This document shows, piece by piece, positions 47,453 to 58,581 of a stretch of 64,000 bases of DNA. Location: the NCBI RefSeq assembly GCF_002285265.1, contig NZ_NSJB01000001.1:434001-498000 (forward strand). Direction: 5' to 3'. Position 1 is the stretch's first letter, and each line of letters opens with the position of its first letter. A program made the position numbers and the translations under genes. Source of the stretch: Vandammella animalimorsus. GTDB taxonomy: Bacteria > Pseudomonadota > Gammaproteobacteria > Burkholderiales > Burkholderiaceae_C. The notes beneath the pieces are model-generated. The model saw nothing but the letters and a program-made list of their open reading frames with translations, was not told where the DNA came from and searched no databases.

Positions 47453-49666
47453 ATGGTTGAAATCGAACTCGACGGCAAAAAAGTGCAGGTGCAAGAAGGC
47501 AGCATGATCATGCATGCGGCCGAGAAAGCCGGCACCTACATCCCGCACTTTTGCTACCACAAGAAACTCTCCATCGCCGCCAACTGCCGCATGTGCCTGG
47601 TGGACGTGGAAAAAGCCCCCAAGGCCCTGCCGGCCTGCGCCACGCCGGTGACGCAGGGCATGGTGGTGCACACGCACAGCGCCAAGGCCGTACAGGCCCA
47701 GCAATCGGTGATGGAGTTCCTGCTCATCAACCACCCGCTGGACTGCCCGATCTGCGATCAGGGCGGTGAGTGCCAACTGCAGGATCTGGCCGTGGGCTAT
47801 GGCCAGGGCCGCTCGCGCTATCAGGAAGAAAAGCGCGTCGTGCTGCACAAGAACGTCGGCCCGCTGATCTCCATGCAGGAGATGAGCCGCTGCATCCAAT
47901 GCACGCGCTGCGTGCGCTTCGGCCAGGAAGTGGCCGGCGTGATGGAGCTGGGCATGATCAACCGTGGTGAGCACTCCGAGATCACCACGGTCAAGGGCGA
48001 TACGGTCGACTCCGAAATCTCCGGCAACATGATCGACATCTGCCCCGTGGGCGCGCTGACCAGCAAGCCCTTCCGCTACAGCGCCCGCACCTGGGAGCTG
48101 TCGCGCCGCAAGTCGATCGCGCCGCACGATTCCTCGGGCGCAAACCTGATCGTGCAGGTCAAGAACCACCGCGTCATGCGCGTGCTGCCGTTCGAGAACG
48201 AGGCTGTCAACGAATGCTGGATCGCTGACCGCGATCGCTTCTCCTACGAGGCCCTCAACGGCCCCGATCGCCTGCGCACGCCCATGATCAAGCAGGGCGG
48301 CCAGTGGCAGGAAGTGGGCTGGCAGCAGGCGCTGGAATACGTGGCGCAAGGCCTGGGCCAGATCAAGGCCGAGCATGGCGCGCACCGCATCGGCGCGCTG
48401 GTCAGCCCGCACAGCACCCTTGAAGAACTGATCTTGGCCAAGCAACTGATGCAGGGCCTGGGCAGCGACAGCATCGACCACCGCCTGCGCCATGCCGAAT
48501 TTGCGCAACAGGCCGGCGTGCGCTGGCTGGGCACCTCGATCGCGACGCTGTCCACGCTGGGCCAGGCGCTGGTCATCGGCTCCAACCTGCGCAAGGAACA
48601 CCCGCTGTTTGCCGCGCGCATCCGCCAGGCTGCGCGCCATGGCGCGCAGGTCTACGCCTTCACAGAACATGCTTACGACTGGGCCATGCCCGTGGCGCAC
48701 AACTGGGTCGTGCCCAGCACGCATTGGCTGCCTGAGCTGGCCAGTCTGGCGGCGGCCGTGGCCGCCGAGAAGGGCCTGCCAGCGCCGCTCGAGGCCCCGG
48801 TGCACGCGCAGGACCAGGCCCTGGCCAAGCAATTGCTGGCCGGCGCTGGCGGCACGGCCAAGGCCGTGCTGCTGGGCAATGCCGTGGCCCACCATCCGCA
48901 GGCCACGGCGCTGCTGGCCCTGGCCAACTGGCTGGCCGAGCACATCGGCGCCAGCGTCGGCTTCCTGACCGAAGCTGCCAATACCGTGGGCGCCCAATGG
49001 GCGGCGGCCTTGCCGGGCGCGCATGGCCTGAACGCCGGGCAGATGCTGGCCGGTGGGGCCAAGGCCTTGCTGTTGCTCAACACCGAGCCGCAGTGTGACA
49101 GCGCCGCCGGCCAGAATGCCGTGGCCGCCTTGCAGCAGGCCGAGATGGTGGTCACGCTCAGCCCGTTCAAGACCAATCTGGAATTCTCCGACGTGCTGCT
49201 GCCGATCTCGCCGTTCACGGAAACCTCCGGCAGCTTCGTCAACGCCGAAGGCCGGGTGCAGAGCTTCCACGCCGTGGTCAAGCCACTGGGCGAAACCCGC
49301 CCGGCCTGGAAAGTGCTGCGCGTGCTGGGCAATCTGCTGGGTCTGCCGGGCTTTGACTATGAAGAATCGCCCCAGGTGCTGGCGCGCTTTGCGCGCGAGC
49401 GCACTGGCGAGGACAAACCCGCCTTCGTGCCGGCCGCGACATTGAGCAACCGCGCCGACATCACCCAGGTGGACGTGCGCGTGGCTGGCGTGCGCCCGGT
49501 CGTGGCCAGCATCTACCAGCTCGACGGCCTGGTGCGCCGTGCCCCGGCCCTGCAGGCCACGGCCGATGCCCGCCTGGGCGAGCGCGCCGGCTGGGCCGAG
49601 GCGCAGTGCGATGCAGCGCAGCCCAACTCCCCAACCGCCCGCGCTGTCGATGAGGTGAGCGCATGA
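47453..49666 (+). CDS. nuoG: NADH-quinone oxidoreductase subunit G
   Basis: 737 residues. N-terminal ferredoxin-like domain: [20 protein letters not shown] holds [2Fe-2S] ligands, [20 protein letters not shown] and [16 protein letters not shown] [4Fe-4S] ligands. The rest is molybdopterin-oxidoreductase-like, without cofactor in complex I. Start after ATGGAGAACCCGCT. Ends overlapping nuoH. The Cys set of the extra N7 cluster, if any, was not examined in detail. Confidence 0.97.
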   Translation: MVEIELDGKKVQVQEGSMIMHAAEKAGTYIPHFCYHKKLSIAANCRMCLVDVEKAPKALPACATPVTQGMVVHTHSAKAVQAQQSVMEFLLINHPLDCPICDQGGECQLQDLAVGYGQGRSRYQEEKRVVLHKNVGPLISMQEMSRCIQCTRCVRFGQEVAGVMELGMINRGEHSEITTVKGDTVDSEISGNMIDICPVGALTSKPFRYSARTWELSRRKSIAPHDSSGANLIVQVKNHRVMRVLPFENEAVNECWIADRDRFSYEALNGPDRLRTPMIKQGGQWQEVGWQQALEYVAQGLGQIKAEHGAHRIGALVSPHSTLEELILAKQLMQGLGSDSIDHRLRHAEFAQQAGVRWLGTSIATLSTLGQALVIGSNLRKEHPLFAARIRQAARHGAQVYAFTEHAYDWAMPVAHNWVVPSTHWLPELASLAAAVAAEKGLPAPLEAPVHAQDQALAKQLLAGAGGTAKAVLLGNAVAHHPQATALLALANWLAEHIGASVGFLTEAANTVGAQWAAALPGAHGLNAGQMLAGGAKALLLLNTEPQCDSAAGQNAVAALQQAEMVVTLSPFKTNLEFSDVLLPISPFTETSGSFVNAEGRVQSFHAVVKPLGETRPAWKVLRVLGNLLGLPGFDYEESPQVLARFARERTGEDKPAFVPAATLSNRADITQVDVRVAGVRPVVASIYQLDGLVRRAPALQATADARLGERAGWAEAQCDAAQPNSPTARAVDEVSA

Positions 49667-50739
49667 TCGAATCCTTCTACAACCTGGGCTTCAACGCGAT
49701 CGACGCCGCCTGGTGGAACGGCTTGGCCTGGCCAGTGCTGTGGAACCTGCTGAAGATCGTGGCCATCGTGGCCCCGCTGATGATTGCCGTGGCCTACCTG
49801 ACGCTGTGGGAGCGCAAGCTGCTGGGCTGGATGCAGGTGCGTTATGGCCCCAACCGCGTCGGCCCATGGGGTCTGCTGCAGCCCATGGCCGATGGCTTGA
49901 AGCTGCTGACCAAGGAAATCATCCGCCCCTCGGCGGCCAGCTTCAAGCTCTACCTGCTCGGGCCGGTGATGGCCATCATGCCGGCGCTGGCTGCCTGGGT
50001 CGCCATCCCCTTCGGCCCGGACATGGCGCTGTCCAACGTGCACGCCGGCGTGCTGTTGATCATGGCCATCACCTCCATCGAGGTGTACGGCGTCATCATT
50101 GCCGGCTGGGCCTCGAACTCCAAATATCCGTTCCTGGGCGCGATCCGCGCCTCGGCGCAGATGATCAGCTATGAAATCGCGCTGGGCTTTTGCTTCCTGG
50201 CGGTGGTCATGGTCACGGGCAGCATGAACCTCAGCGACATCGTGCGCGTGCAGGAGGCGGGCCGCTTTGCCGACATGGGCCTGAACTTCCTGTCCTGGAA
50301 CTGGCTGCCGCTGCTGCCGCTGTTCGTGGTCTACATGATCTCGGTCGTGGCCGAAACCAATCGCCACCCGTTCGACATGGTCGAGAGCGAGGCCGAGATC
50401 GTCGCCGGCCACATGGTCGAGTACTCGGGCATGGGCTTTGCGATCTTCTTCCTGGCCGAATACGCCAGCATGTGGCTGGTGTCGTTCCTGGCGGCCATTT
50501 TGTTCCTGGGTGGCTGGGATGCGCCTTTTGCCTTCCTGGATTTCATCCCCGGCTGGATCTGGCTGGGGCTGAAGGCCGCGCTGGTCGTGAGCTGGTTCAT
50601 CTGGATCCGCGCCACCTTCCCGCGTTTCCGCTACGACCAGGTCATGCGCCTGGGCTGGAAGATTTTTATCCCATTGACACTGGTGTGGGTGGTCGTGGTC
50701 GGCATCTGGCTGTTCTCGCCGCTGAACATCTGGCATTGA
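49663..50739 (+). CDS. nuoH: NADH-quinone oxidoreductase subunit H
   Basis: 358 residues, about eight or nine transmembrane helices. [20 protein letters not shown] and [32 protein letters not shown], and [26 protein letters not shown] are family signatures of the quinone-channel subunit. Start within the stop of nuoG. Confidence 0.98.
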   Translation: MIESFYNLGFNAIDAAWWNGLAWPVLWNLLKIVAIVAPLMIAVAYLTLWERKLLGWMQVRYGPNRVGPWGLLQPMADGLKLLTKEIIRPSAASFKLYLLGPVMAIMPALAAWVAIPFGPDMALSNVHAGVLLIMAITSIEVYGVIIAGWASNSKYPFLGAIRASAQMISYEIALGFCFLAVVMVTGSMNLSDIVRVQEAGRFADMGLNFLSWNWLPLLPLFVVYMISVVAETNRHPFDMVESEAEIVAGHMVEYSGMGFAIFFLAEYASMWLVSFLAAILFLGGWDAPFAFLDFIPGWIWLGLKAALVVSWFIWIRATFPRFRYDQVMRLGWKIFIPLTLVWVVVVGIWLFSPLNIWH

Positions 50740-50756
50740 TGGAGCGAACAAGCAAG

Positions 50757-51287
50757 ATGGCACACACCACGCAAGCCAAACCCACGATCTCCGGCAACGC
50801 TTTTTCCCTGAAGGATTTTTTCAAGAGCTTCATGCTCTGGGAGTTGCTCAAGGGCATGATGCTGACCGGCCGTTATGCCATGAGCCGCCGCGTCACGGTG
50901 CAGTTTCCGGAGGAAAAAACCCCGCTGTCGCCACGCTTTCGCGGCCTGCATGCGCTGCGCCGCTACGAAAACGGCGAAGAGCGCTGCATCGCCTGCAAGC
51001 TGTGCGAGGCGGTCTGCCCGGCCATGGCCATCACCATCGAGTCGGACGTGCGCGACGACGGCACGCGCCGCACCACGCGCTATGACATTGACCTGACCAA
51101 GTGCATCTTCTGCGGCTTCTGCGAAGAAAGCTGCCCGGTCGATTCGATCGTCGAGACGCAGATCTTCGAATACCACGGTGAAAAGCGCGGCGATCTGTAT
51201 TTCACCAAGGAAATGCTGCTGGCCGTGGGCGACCGCTACGAGAAAGAGATTGCCGCGGCCAAGGCAGCCGACGCCCCGTACCGCTAA
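50757..51287 (+). CDS. nuoI: NADH-quinone oxidoreductase subunit I
   Basis: 176 residues from the ATG at 50757. Two [4Fe-4S] motifs [14 protein letters not shown] and [14 protein letters not shown] carry electrons via N6a and N6b to NuoB. The short hydrophobic N-terminal helix [16 protein letters not shown] precedes them. 17 bases after nuoH. Confidence 0.98.
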   Translation: MAHTTQAKPTISGNAFSLKDFFKSFMLWELLKGMMLTGRYAMSRRVTVQFPEEKTPLSPRFRGLHALRRYENGEERCIACKLCEAVCPAMAITIESDVRDDGTRRTTRYDIDLTKCIFCGFCEESCPVDSIVETQIFEYHGEKRGDLYFTKEMLLAVGDRYEKEIAAAKAADAPYR

Positions 51288-51388
51288 AGCCCTGCGCCCG
51301 CAGCGGGCTGGATTTTCAGGGGCGCACATCCCATCCCTTACGAAGACCCTTGCAGCGCCGCGAGGCGCAGGCTGAGAAGAAGACCGTC

Positions 51389-52039
51389 ATGGACGTCAGA
51401 AACGCATTCTTTTACCTTTTTGCCGCAGCGCTGCTGTTTGCAGCCTTGCGCGTCATCACGGCGCGCAACCCAGTGCATGCGGTGCTCTACCTCATCTTTG
51501 CCTTCTCGCAGGCCGCAGGGGTCTGGCTGTTGATGCGCGCCGAGTTCCTGGCCATCCTGCTGGTGATGGTGTACCTGGGGGCGGTGATGGTGCTGTTCCT
51601 GTTCGTCGTGATGATGCTGGACATCCGCATCGAGCGCATGCAAGGCGCACTGAAGAAGAACCTGCCGGCGGCGCTGGTGATCCTGGCCGTGGTCGTGGGC
51701 CAGATGGTGGCCGTGCTCTGGCTGGGCTTTCCCGATACCGATGCCGCTGGCGAGCTCATCGCCGCCCAGCCTGGCTACAACAACACGCGTGAGCTGGGCA
51801 AGCTGATGTACACCGAATACGTGCTGCCGGTGCAGGTCGCGGGCGTGATCCTGCTGGTGGGCATGATTGCCGCGATTGCGCTGACGCTGCGCACGCGCCG
51901 CGACACCAAGGCCATCGACGCCTCGCTGCAGGTGCACGTCAAGGCCGAGGAGCGCATGCGCGTGGTGCAAATGCCTGCGGTGCGCCGCGCAGCTGCGGCC
52001 GAGCCGGCACAGGCCGCGCAAGAGGAGATCAAGCCATGA
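51389..52039 (+). CDS. nuoJ: NADH-quinone oxidoreductase subunit J
   Basis: 216 residues from the ATG at 51389. Five transmembrane helices; [20 protein letters not shown] and [19 protein letters not shown], with a pi-bulge helix, are diagnostic. The C-terminal ~35 residues are charged and Ala-rich. Membrane subunit that couples electron transfer to proton pumping. The gap 51288-51388 shows no other gene. Confidence 0.96.
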   Translation: MDVRNAFFYLFAAALLFAALRVITARNPVHAVLYLIFAFSQAAGVWLLMRAEFLAILLVMVYLGAVMVLFLFVVMMLDIRIERMQGALKKNLPAALVILAVVVGQMVAVLWLGFPDTDAAGELIAAQPGYNNTRELGKLMYTEYVLPVQVAGVILLVGMIAAIALTLRTRRDTKAIDASLQVHVKAEERMRVVQMPAVRRAAAAEPAQAAQEEIKP

Positions 52040-52344
52040 GTCTGACACTGGGGCATTTTCTGTCGCTGGGGGCAATCCTGTTCGCCCTGGCCGTGGTGGG
52101 GATCTTCCTCAATCGCAAGAACCTGATCGTGCTGCTGATGGCCATCGAGCTGATGCTGCTGGCCGTGAACATGAACTTTGTGGCGTTTTCCTACTTCCTG
52201 GGCGACTTGCACGGGCAGGTGTTCGTGTTCTTCATCATGACCGTGGCGGCGGCCGAGGCGGCCATTGGCCTGGCCATCCTGGTGCAGCTGTTCCGCGCCC
52301 GCACCAGCATCAGCGCCGACGACTTGACGACCCTCAAAGGCTGA
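52036..52344 (+). CDS. nuoK: NADH-quinone oxidoreductase subunit K
   Basis: 102 residues, three helices. [22 protein letters not shown] carries the conserved Glu of the proton path, and [20 protein letters not shown] a second. Overlaps nuoJ by four bases. Confidence 0.97.
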   Translation: MSLTLGHFLSLGAILFALAVVGIFLNRKNLIVLLMAIELMLLAVNMNFVAFSYFLGDLHGQVFVFFIMTVAAAEAAIGLAILVQLFRARTSISADDLTTLKG

Positions 52345-52363
52345 GCACGAGGCAAGGCAGACC

Positions 52364-54385
52364 ATGACTCCAACACTTTCCGCATCGACCTTGCTCTGGG
52401 TGCCGCTGGCCCCATTGATCGGCGCCTTCATCGTCGGCATCTTCGGCACCGCCATGGGCGGCAACTTGCTGGGCCGCAGGGCAGGGCACAGCATCACCAT
52501 CGCCGGCGTCTTCATCGCCTTCGTGCTCTCGGCCATGACTCTGTGGAAGGTCATGAACGGCGCGCCGGTGCTCAACCAGACGCTCTACCAATGGGCCGTG
52601 CTGGGCAATACCGCGATGGAAGTGGGCTTCCAGATCGACAGCCTCTCGGCCATGATGATGGTGGTGGTGACCTTCGTCTCGCTGATGGTGCACCTCTACA
52701 CCATTGGCTACATGGAGGGCGACCCGGGCTACAACCGCTTCTTCTCCTACATCTCGCTGTTCACCTTCTCCATGCTGATGCTCGTGATGAGCAACAACAT
52801 GCTGCAGCTGTTCTTCGGTTGGGAGGCCGTGGGTCTGGTGTCCTACCTGCTGATCGGCTTCTGGTACACCAAGCCCACGGCCGTGTTCGCCAACCTCAAG
52901 GCCTTTTTGATCAACCGCGTGGGCGATTTCGGCTTCATCCTGGGCATCGGCCTGCTGGTGGCCAGCGTGGGCACCTTCAACTACAGCGAGGTCTTTGCCC
53001 GCGCCGACCATCTGGCAACGCTGAACCTGCCGGGCACCGACCGCAGCCTGCTGACGGCGGCGCTGATCTGCCTGTTCATCGGCGCCATGGGCAAGAGCGC
53101 GCAGTTCCCGCTGCACGTCTGGCTGCCCGATTCGATGGAAGGCCCCACGCCGATCTCGGCGCTGATCCACGCCGCCACCATGGTCACGGCCGGCATCTTC
53201 ATGGTGGCGCGCTTCTCGCCGCTGTATGAGCTCTCGGACACGGCGCTGAACTTCATCCTCATCATCGGCTCCATCACGGCCTTTTTCATGGGGTTGCTGG
53301 GCCTGATCCAGAACGACATCAAGCGCGTCGTGGCCTATTCCACGCTCTCGCAGCTGGGCTACATGACCGTGGCTCTGGGCGCCTCGGCCTACCACGTGGC
53401 GGTGTTCCACCTGATGACGCACGCCTTCTTCAAGGCGCTGCTGTTCCTCGGTGCGGGCTCGGTCATCATGGGCTGCCACCACAACCAGGACATGCGCTAC
53501 ATGGGCGGGCTGTGGAAGTACATGCCGATTACCTGGATCACTTCGCTGTTGGGCTCGCTGGCGCTGATCGGCACGCCATTCTTCTCCGGTTTCTACTCCA
53601 AGGACGCCATCATCATGGCCGTGGGCGCCAGCAATCTGCCGGCCTCGGGCCTGGCCTACTGGGCCGTGCTCTCGGGCGTGTTCATCACGGCGTTCTATTC
53701 GTTCCGCATGTATTTCCTGGTCTTCCACGGCCGCGAGCGCTACGACCAGGATCCGCACGCGCATGAGCACCACCACGATGACCATGGCCACGGCCATGGC
53801 GCCAAGCCGCACGAGTCGCCCTGGGTGGTGACGGTGCCGCTGCTGCTGCTGACCATTCCTTCGGTGGCCATTGGCGCCTGCGTGTTGATGGGCTTTTTGT
53901 TCGGCGATTTCTTCAAGGGCGTGATCTTCGTCGATGCGGCCAAGCACCCCGCCATGGCCTACCTGGCCGAGCACATCCAGGGCTGGGTGGAGCTGGGCCT
54001 GCACGCCTTCGTCACGGCGCCGTTCTGGCTGGCGCTGGCCGGTGTGGCGGCCGCCTGGTATTGCTACATGGTCAATCCGGCCGTGCCGGCATTCTTCCAG
54101 CGCGCTTTCCACCCCGTCTACCGCCTGTTCGAGGAAAAGTACTTCATGGACAAGCTCTGGATCGACGGCATCGCCTGCAGCTTCATGAAGCTGGGCCGGG
54201 TGTTCTGGAAGGCGGGCGACCAGGCGCTGATCGATGGCGCCGTGGTCAACGGCTCCTGGCGGCTGGTGGGCTGGCTGGCCGGCGTGGTGCGCTGGTTCCA
54301 ATCGGGTTTCATTTACTACTACGCGCTGGTCATGATTCTGGGTGTGTTCGCGCTCATGGCGTATTTCGTGTGGCGGAGCTACTAG
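52364..54385 (+). CDS. nuoL: NADH-quinone oxidoreductase subunit L
   Basis: 673 residues. Antiporter-like proton-pumping subunit. SAQFPLHVWLPDSMEGPTPI and HAATMVTAGIFMVAR are family signatures, and the long C-terminal part spans the lateral helix. A His-rich loop (HAHEHHHDDHGHGHG, ~465-480, 53755-53799) lies before the final helices. 20 bases after nuoK. Confidence 0.98.
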   Translation: MTPTLSASTLLWVPLAPLIGAFIVGIFGTAMGGNLLGRRAGHSITIAGVFIAFVLSAMTLWKVMNGAPVLNQTLYQWAVLGNTAMEVGFQIDSLSAMMMVVVTFVSLMVHLYTIGYMEGDPGYNRFFSYISLFTFSMLMLVMSNNMLQLFFGWEAVGLVSYLLIGFWYTKPTAVFANLKAFLINRVGDFGFILGIGLLVASVGTFNYSEVFARADHLATLNLPGTDRSLLTAALICLFIGAMGKSAQFPLHVWLPDSMEGPTPISALIHAATMVTAGIFMVARFSPLYELSDTALNFILIIGSITAFFMGLLGLIQNDIKRVVAYSTLSQLGYMTVALGASAYHVAVFHLMTHAFFKALLFLGAGSVIMGCHHNQDMRYMGGLWKYMPITWITSLLGSLALIGTPFFSGFYSKDAIIMAVGASNLPASGLAYWAVLSGVFITAFYSFRMYFLVFHGRERYDQDPHAHEHHHDDHGHGHGAKPHESPWVVTVPLLLLTIPSVAIGACVLMGFLFGDFFKGVIFVDAAKHPAMAYLAEHIQGWVELGLHAFVTAPFWLALAGVAAAWYCYMVNPAVPAFFQRAFHPVYRLFEEKYFMDKLWIDGIACSFMKLGRVFWKAGDQALIDGAVVNGSWRLVGWLAGVVRWFQSGFIYYYALVMILGVFALMAYFVWRSY

Positions 54386-54398
54386 GAGAACAAGAAAA

Positions 54399-55874
54399 AT
54401 GGCTTGGTTAAGTCTCGCGATCTGGGTGCCCATCGTGGCGGGCATCCTGCTGCTGCCCCTGGGCAAGCCAGGGCAGGCCAATCTGGTGCGCTGGCTGGCG
54501 CTGGCCGGCGCCGTGCTGGGCCTGCTGGTCACGCTGCCGCTGTACACCGGCTTTGACACCGGCACGGCGCAGATGCAGTTCGTCGAAAAAATGCCCTGGA
54601 TTGCCGCCTTCAACGTGCACTACCACCTGGGCGTCGATGGCCTGTCGTTCTGGTTCGTGCCGTTGACGGCCTTCATCACCGTCATCGTCGTGATCGCCTC
54701 GTGGGAGAGCATCACCGAGCGCGTCAATCAGTACATGGGCGCGTTCCTGATCCTCTCGGGCCTAATGGTGGGCGTGTTCACCGCGCTGGATGGCATGCTG
54801 TTCTACGTGTTCTTCGAGGCCACGCTGATCCCGATGTACCTGATCATTGGCGTCTGGGGCGGGCCGCGCAAGATCTACGCCGCGTTCAAGTTCTTCCTCT
54901 ACACCCTGCTGGGCTCGCTGCTGACGCTGGTGGCGGTGATCTATCTCTACAACGTCTCGGGCGGCAGCTTCGACATCCTGAGCTGGCATGCCCAGCCGCT
55001 GTCGCTGTTGGAGCAGACCTGGATCTTCTTTGCCTTCTTCGCCGCCTTTGCCGTGAAGATCCCGATGTGGCCGGTGCACACCTGGCTGCCCGACGTGCAC
55101 GTGGAAGCGCCCACCGGCGGCTCGGCCGTGCTGGCGGCCATCATGCTCAAGCTGGGCGCCTATGGCTTTTTGCGCTTCTCGCTGCCGATCGCGCCCGATG
55201 CCGCGCAGGAATATGCCTGGCTGATGATCGCGCTGTCGCTGATCGCGGTGATCTATGTGGGTCTGGTGGCCATCGTGCAGGAGGACATGAAAAAGCTCGT
55301 GGCCTATTCTTCGGTGGCGCACATGGGTTTCGTCAGCCTGGGCTTTTTCCTCTTCAACCAGCTGGGCATGACCGGCGCGCTGGTGCAGATGATTGCGCAC
55401 GGCTTCGTCTCGGCCGCGATGTTCCTGGCCATCGGCGTGCTCTACGACCGCATGCACACCCGTGAGATCGCCGCCTACGGCGGCGTGGTCAACACCATGC
55501 CCAAGTTCGCCGCCTTCGCGCTGTTGTTTGCCATGGCCAATGCCGGCCTGCCCGCCACGGCCGGCTTCATCGGTGAGTGGATGGTCATCCTGGGTTCGGT
55601 GCAGCACAGCTTCATCGTGGGCATTCTGGCGGCCACGGCGCTGATCCTGGGCGCGTCCTATTCGCTGCTGATGTACAAGAAGGTCTACCTGGGCGATGTG
55701 CGCAACGATGAAGTGCGCGCGCTGCAGGACATCAATGCGCGTGAAATGCTGGTCATGGTCGTGCTGGCCGTGTGCGTGCTCTACATGGGCATTCACCCCA
55801 AGCCCTTCACCGACGTGATGGACACCTCCGTCGCCCACCTGCTGGCCCACATCGCGCAGGCCAAGCTGCAGTAA
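54399..55874 (+). CDS. nuoM: NADH-quinone oxidoreductase subunit M
   Basis: 491 residues from the ATG at 54399 preceded by AGGAGAACAAG. Antiporter-like membrane subunit; [38 protein letters not shown] and [17 protein letters not shown] are the core motifs. Confidence 0.98.
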   Translation: MAWLSLAIWVPIVAGILLLPLGKPGQANLVRWLALAGAVLGLLVTLPLYTGFDTGTAQMQFVEKMPWIAAFNVHYHLGVDGLSFWFVPLTAFITVIVVIASWESITERVNQYMGAFLILSGLMVGVFTALDGMLFYVFFEATLIPMYLIIGVWGGPRKIYAAFKFFLYTLLGSLLTLVAVIYLYNVSGGSFDILSWHAQPLSLLEQTWIFFAFFAAFAVKIPMWPVHTWLPDVHVEAPTGGSAVLAAIMLKLGAYGFLRFSLPIAPDAAQEYAWLMIALSLIAVIYVGLVAIVQEDMKKLVAYSSVAHMGFVSLGFFLFNQLGMTGALVQMIAHGFVSAAMFLAIGVLYDRMHTREIAAYGGVVNTMPKFAAFALLFAMANAGLPATAGFIGEWMVILGSVQHSFIVGILAATALILGASYSLLMYKKVYLGDVRNDEVRALQDINAREMLVMVVLAVCVLYMGIHPKPFTDVMDTSVAHLLAHIAQAKLQ

Positions 55875-55896
55875 TTGCCCAGAAGAGAGTTTTACG

Positions 55897-57396
55897 ATGA
55901 TTGACAGATATAGCTGGGTGGCCGTGTATCCGGAGCTGGTGCTGATGGTCATGGCCTGTGCCATCACGCTGGTGGACCTGAAGGAAAAACAGCGCCTGCG
56001 CCCGACCACGCACTGGCTGACGCTGGCCACGCTGGCCGTGGTGGCCGGCATGAACTTCACCTACGCCAGCCATGGCAATACCTTGTACGGCTTTGGCAAC
56101 ATGATGGTGGTCGATTCCATGGCCAGCTGGCTCAAGGGCTTTGCCGCCGTCAGCGTGCTGGTGGCGCTGGTCTATGCGCGCCCGTATTCGGCCTCGCGCG
56201 ACATGCTGCGCGGCGGCGAGCTGTTCTCGCTGTCCCTGCTGGCGCTGCTGGGCATCGACTTTATGATCTCGGGCAACAACCTGCTGCTGCTGTACCTCGG
56301 CCTGGAGCTGCTGACGCTGTCGAGCTATGCGCTGGTGGCCCTGCGCCGTGACGACAGCCAGGCCACCGAGGCGGCAATGAAGTACTTCGTGCTCGGCGCC
56401 ATGGCCAGCGGCTTTTTGCTCTATGGCATGTCCATGCTCTACGGCGCCACGGGCTCGCTGGACATTGGGGAGATTTTCCGCGTCATCAACCAGGGCCTGT
56501 TCGAGCACAAGCAGGTATTGGTCTTTGGCCTGGTGTTCATCGTCGCCGGTCTGGCCTTCAAGCTGGGGGCCGTGCCCTTCCACATGTGGATCCCCGACGT
56601 CTACCAGGGCGCGCCCACGGCCGTGACGCTGCTGATCGCCTCGGCCCCCAAGCTGGCCGCCTTCGGCATCGTCATGCGCATGCTGGTCGATGGCCTGCTG
56701 CCCCTGGCCACCGATTGGCAGCAAATGCTGGGCATCCTGGCCATGGCCTCGCTGTTCATCGGCAACCTGGTGGCCATCGCGCAGAAAAACCTCAAGCGCA
56801 TGCTGGCCTACTCGACCATTTCGCACGTGGGCTTCATCCTGCTGGGCCTGATGTCCGGCGTGCAGGGCGGCGAGTTCAATGCCGACAGCGCCCAGGCCGC
56901 CTACGGCTCGGCCATGTTCTATGTGGTGACCTACGTGCTGACCACGCTGGCCACCTTCGGCATCATCATGCTGCTGGCCCGCGAAGGCTTCGAGGCCGAC
57001 CAGATCACCGACCTGGCCGGCCTGAACCAGCGCAGCCCGCTGTACGCAGGCATCATGGCCTTGTGCATGTTCTCCATGGCCGGCATCCCGCCGCTGGTGG
57101 GCTTTTACGCCAAGTTCGCCGTGCTTCAGGCGCTGCTGGCCACGGGCTCCAGCCTGCACATTGCGCTGGCGGTGTTCGCCGTCATCATGTCGCTGATCGG
57201 CGCCTTCTACTACCTGCGCGTGGTCAAGGTGATGTACTTCGACGCCCCCGACATCCAGGCCCGCCCGCTTCAGGCCGGTTGGGACGTGAAGCTGGTGCTG
57301 ACCGCCAATGGTGCGCTGATGCTGGTGCTGGGCCTGTTCCCGGGCGGGCTGATGGCCATTTGCGCCCAGGCCGTGCTCAACGCCTTGCGCACTTGA
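55897..57396 (+). CDS. nuoN: NADH-quinone oxidoreductase subunit N
   Basis: 499 residues. Antiporter-like subunit; [23 protein letters not shown] and [20 protein letters not shown] identify it, and [18 protein letters not shown] is the C-terminal core. Last gene of the complex I operon; a terminator follows 40 bases later. Confidence 0.98.
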   Translation: MIDRYSWVAVYPELVLMVMACAITLVDLKEKQRLRPTTHWLTLATLAVVAGMNFTYASHGNTLYGFGNMMVVDSMASWLKGFAAVSVLVALVYARPYSASRDMLRGGELFSLSLLALLGIDFMISGNNLLLLYLGLELLTLSSYALVALRRDDSQATEAAMKYFVLGAMASGFLLYGMSMLYGATGSLDIGEIFRVINQGLFEHKQVLVFGLVFIVAGLAFKLGAVPFHMWIPDVYQGAPTAVTLLIASAPKLAAFGIVMRMLVDGLLPLATDWQQMLGILAMASLFIGNLVAIAQKNLKRMLAYSTISHVGFILLGLMSGVQGGEFNADSAQAAYGSAMFYVVTYVLTTLATFGIIMLLAREGFEADQITDLAGLNQRSPLYAGIMALCMFSMAGIPPLVGFYAKFAVLQALLATGSSLHIALAVFAVIMSLIGAFYYLRVVKVMYFDAPDIQARPLQAGWDVKLVLTANGALMLVLGLFPGGLMAICAQAVLNALRT

Positions 57397-57436
57397 GGGC
57401 GCGCGGCGCGGCATCAAGAGACTGGCCCCTCGCACA

Positions 57437-57475
57437 ACCCCTGCAGCACCTCGGCGGTGCCTGGCAGGGGTTTTT
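57437..57475 (+). terminator. nuo operon terminator
   Basis: AACCCCTG-CAGCACC pairs with GGTGC-CTGGCAGGGGTT around a TCGG loop with small bulges, and TTTTT follows. It closes the complex I operon. Confidence 0.8.
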
Positions 57476-57560
57476 GCTTCACAATCCGATTCGGCCGGCA
57501 CGCTGCCCCGGTGCGCTCTCGCGCAGGCAAGGCCAGTGCCTACGCCAGGAGTTGGCATCC

Positions 57561-58067
57561 ATGAAAGTTTTCGATCTGCGCTGCGCGCACGGGCATGTGT
57601 TTGAAGGCTGGTTCGCCTCGAGCGAGGACTACCAGTCGCAGTGCCAGCGCGGCCTGCTGCAATGCCCGGTGTGCGGCAGCGCGCAAGTCGACAAGCTGCT
57701 CAGTGCGCCGCACCTGAAGGCCAAGAGCAACCGCCAGCCCAGCGCCGAGCCACAGCGGCTGCCAGCCGGGGGCGATCAGGCCCCCAGCCAGGTGCAAGCA
57801 CGTGGCGCTCCCAGCGCGGGCGCGCAGCAGGCCATGGCCGAGCAGCGCAGACGCCAGGCCCAGTGGCTGAGCCAGGCGCGCGCCTTGCTGAAAAATGCCG
57901 AAAACGTTGGTGAGCGCTTCACTGCCGAGGCCCGCCGCATCCACGAAGGCCAGGCGCCAGAGCGGCCCATCCACGGCCAGGCCAGCGTGCAGCAAATGCT
58001 GCAATTGCTGGACGAAGGCATCCCTGTGCTGCCCCTGCCCGAAGGGGCGGACGAGCCATTGCAATAG
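57561..58067 (+). CDS. DUF1178 family protein (zinc-ribbon-like)
   Basis: 168 residues. VFDLRCAHGHVFEGWFASSEDY and LLQCPVCGSAQVDKLLSAP supply Cys and His ligands for a probable zinc-binding module. A Gln/Arg-rich middle and RIHEGQAPERPIHGQAS close to the C-terminus fit the DUF1178 family, which in betaproteobacteria often follows nuoN. The function is unknown. Starts after AGGAG at 57547-57551 and is downstream of the nuo terminator. Confidence 0.87.
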   Translation: MKVFDLRCAHGHVFEGWFASSEDYQSQCQRGLLQCPVCGSAQVDKLLSAPHLKAKSNRQPSAEPQRLPAGGDQAPSQVQARGAPSAGAQQAMAEQRRRQAQWLSQARALLKNAENVGERFTAEARRIHEGQAPERPIHGQASVQQMLQLLDEGIPVLPLPEGADEPLQ

Positions 58068-58159
58068 CGCGAAATGTCGGGGAAGTGAAAGCAGCCGCAG
58101 GCGCGAGGCAATAGGCACCGCGCCTTCTCTGGAGGAGACCCGCTGCCGGGAGCTTTTTC

Positions 58160-58336
58160 GAGCCTGCTCAAGATTTCGGCGTGGGTGGACACAAGCGGTT
58201 TGGGATGTAACGCCAGGCACCGCTTGGAGCACATGACGCAGCCAATAGCACGTGCTATTGGCCAGTTTTGCTTGCGTCGCAGAGCGCCCAAATCCGCTTC
58301 ATTGTCCGTAGGCAGGGGGGGGAGGGGAGCAGGTTC
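58160..58336. mobile_element. MITE-like inverted-repeat element, copy 2
   Basis: Ends GAGCCTGCTC (58160-58169) and GAGCAGGTTC (58327-58336) are inverted with one mismatch. Internal blocks GCGGTTTGGGATG and, from the other end, GCGGATTTGGGCGCT match copy 1 (30089-30251) in inverted orientation. The centre has a 22-base perfect palindrome at 58241-58262 (GCCAATAGCAC and its complement). Non-coding; it abuts the intergenic repeat at 58342. Region 58068-58581 holds only this and the next two entries. Confidence 0.68.
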
Positions 58337-58341
58337 GCTCT

Positions 58342-58505
58342 TAGAGCGTGTTCTGCGCGAACGTTGACAAATCCAAGACCCGGCCGCTGACTGGCATCGC
58401 CAGCTCGCAAGTCGCTCTGGTCATGCCCGCGAAGGCGGGCATCCAGCGCCACCTTTGCGCACGAGAGGGAATGCAAACAGCAGTGCCGTCTGTCAGTGTC
58501 GTGGC
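58342..58505 (+). repeat. intergenic repeat, copy 2 (~164 bp)
   Basis: Starts TAGAGCGTGTTCTGCGCG and parallels 27747-27914. The REP-like palindrome GCCCGCGAAGGCGGGC (58425-58440) is perfect here. Confidence 0.75.
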
Positions 58506-58509
58506 TGGG

Positions 58510-58527
58510 CACCCGCCTGCGCGGGTG
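58510..58527. terminator. hairpin between convergent genes
   Basis: CACCCGC (58510-58516) pairs with GCGGGTG (58521-58527) over a CTGC loop. No strong T-run; may be another REP-like palindrome rather than a terminator. Confidence 0.35.
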
Positions 58528-58581
58528 TGACGAGAACCAGCGGCGCTTGCAGGAGCTGCCTTCATGAGAGTCGAAACCGCC

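Noticed and set aside
52334-54613. 759-codon minus-strand frame opposite nuoL
   Set aside because: Shadow of nuoL; rich in His/Gly/Arg without domain signature.
58241-58262. 22-base palindrome as a phage or plasmid attachment site
   Set aside because: It is the centre of the MITE-like element and no integrase or tRNA is nearby.
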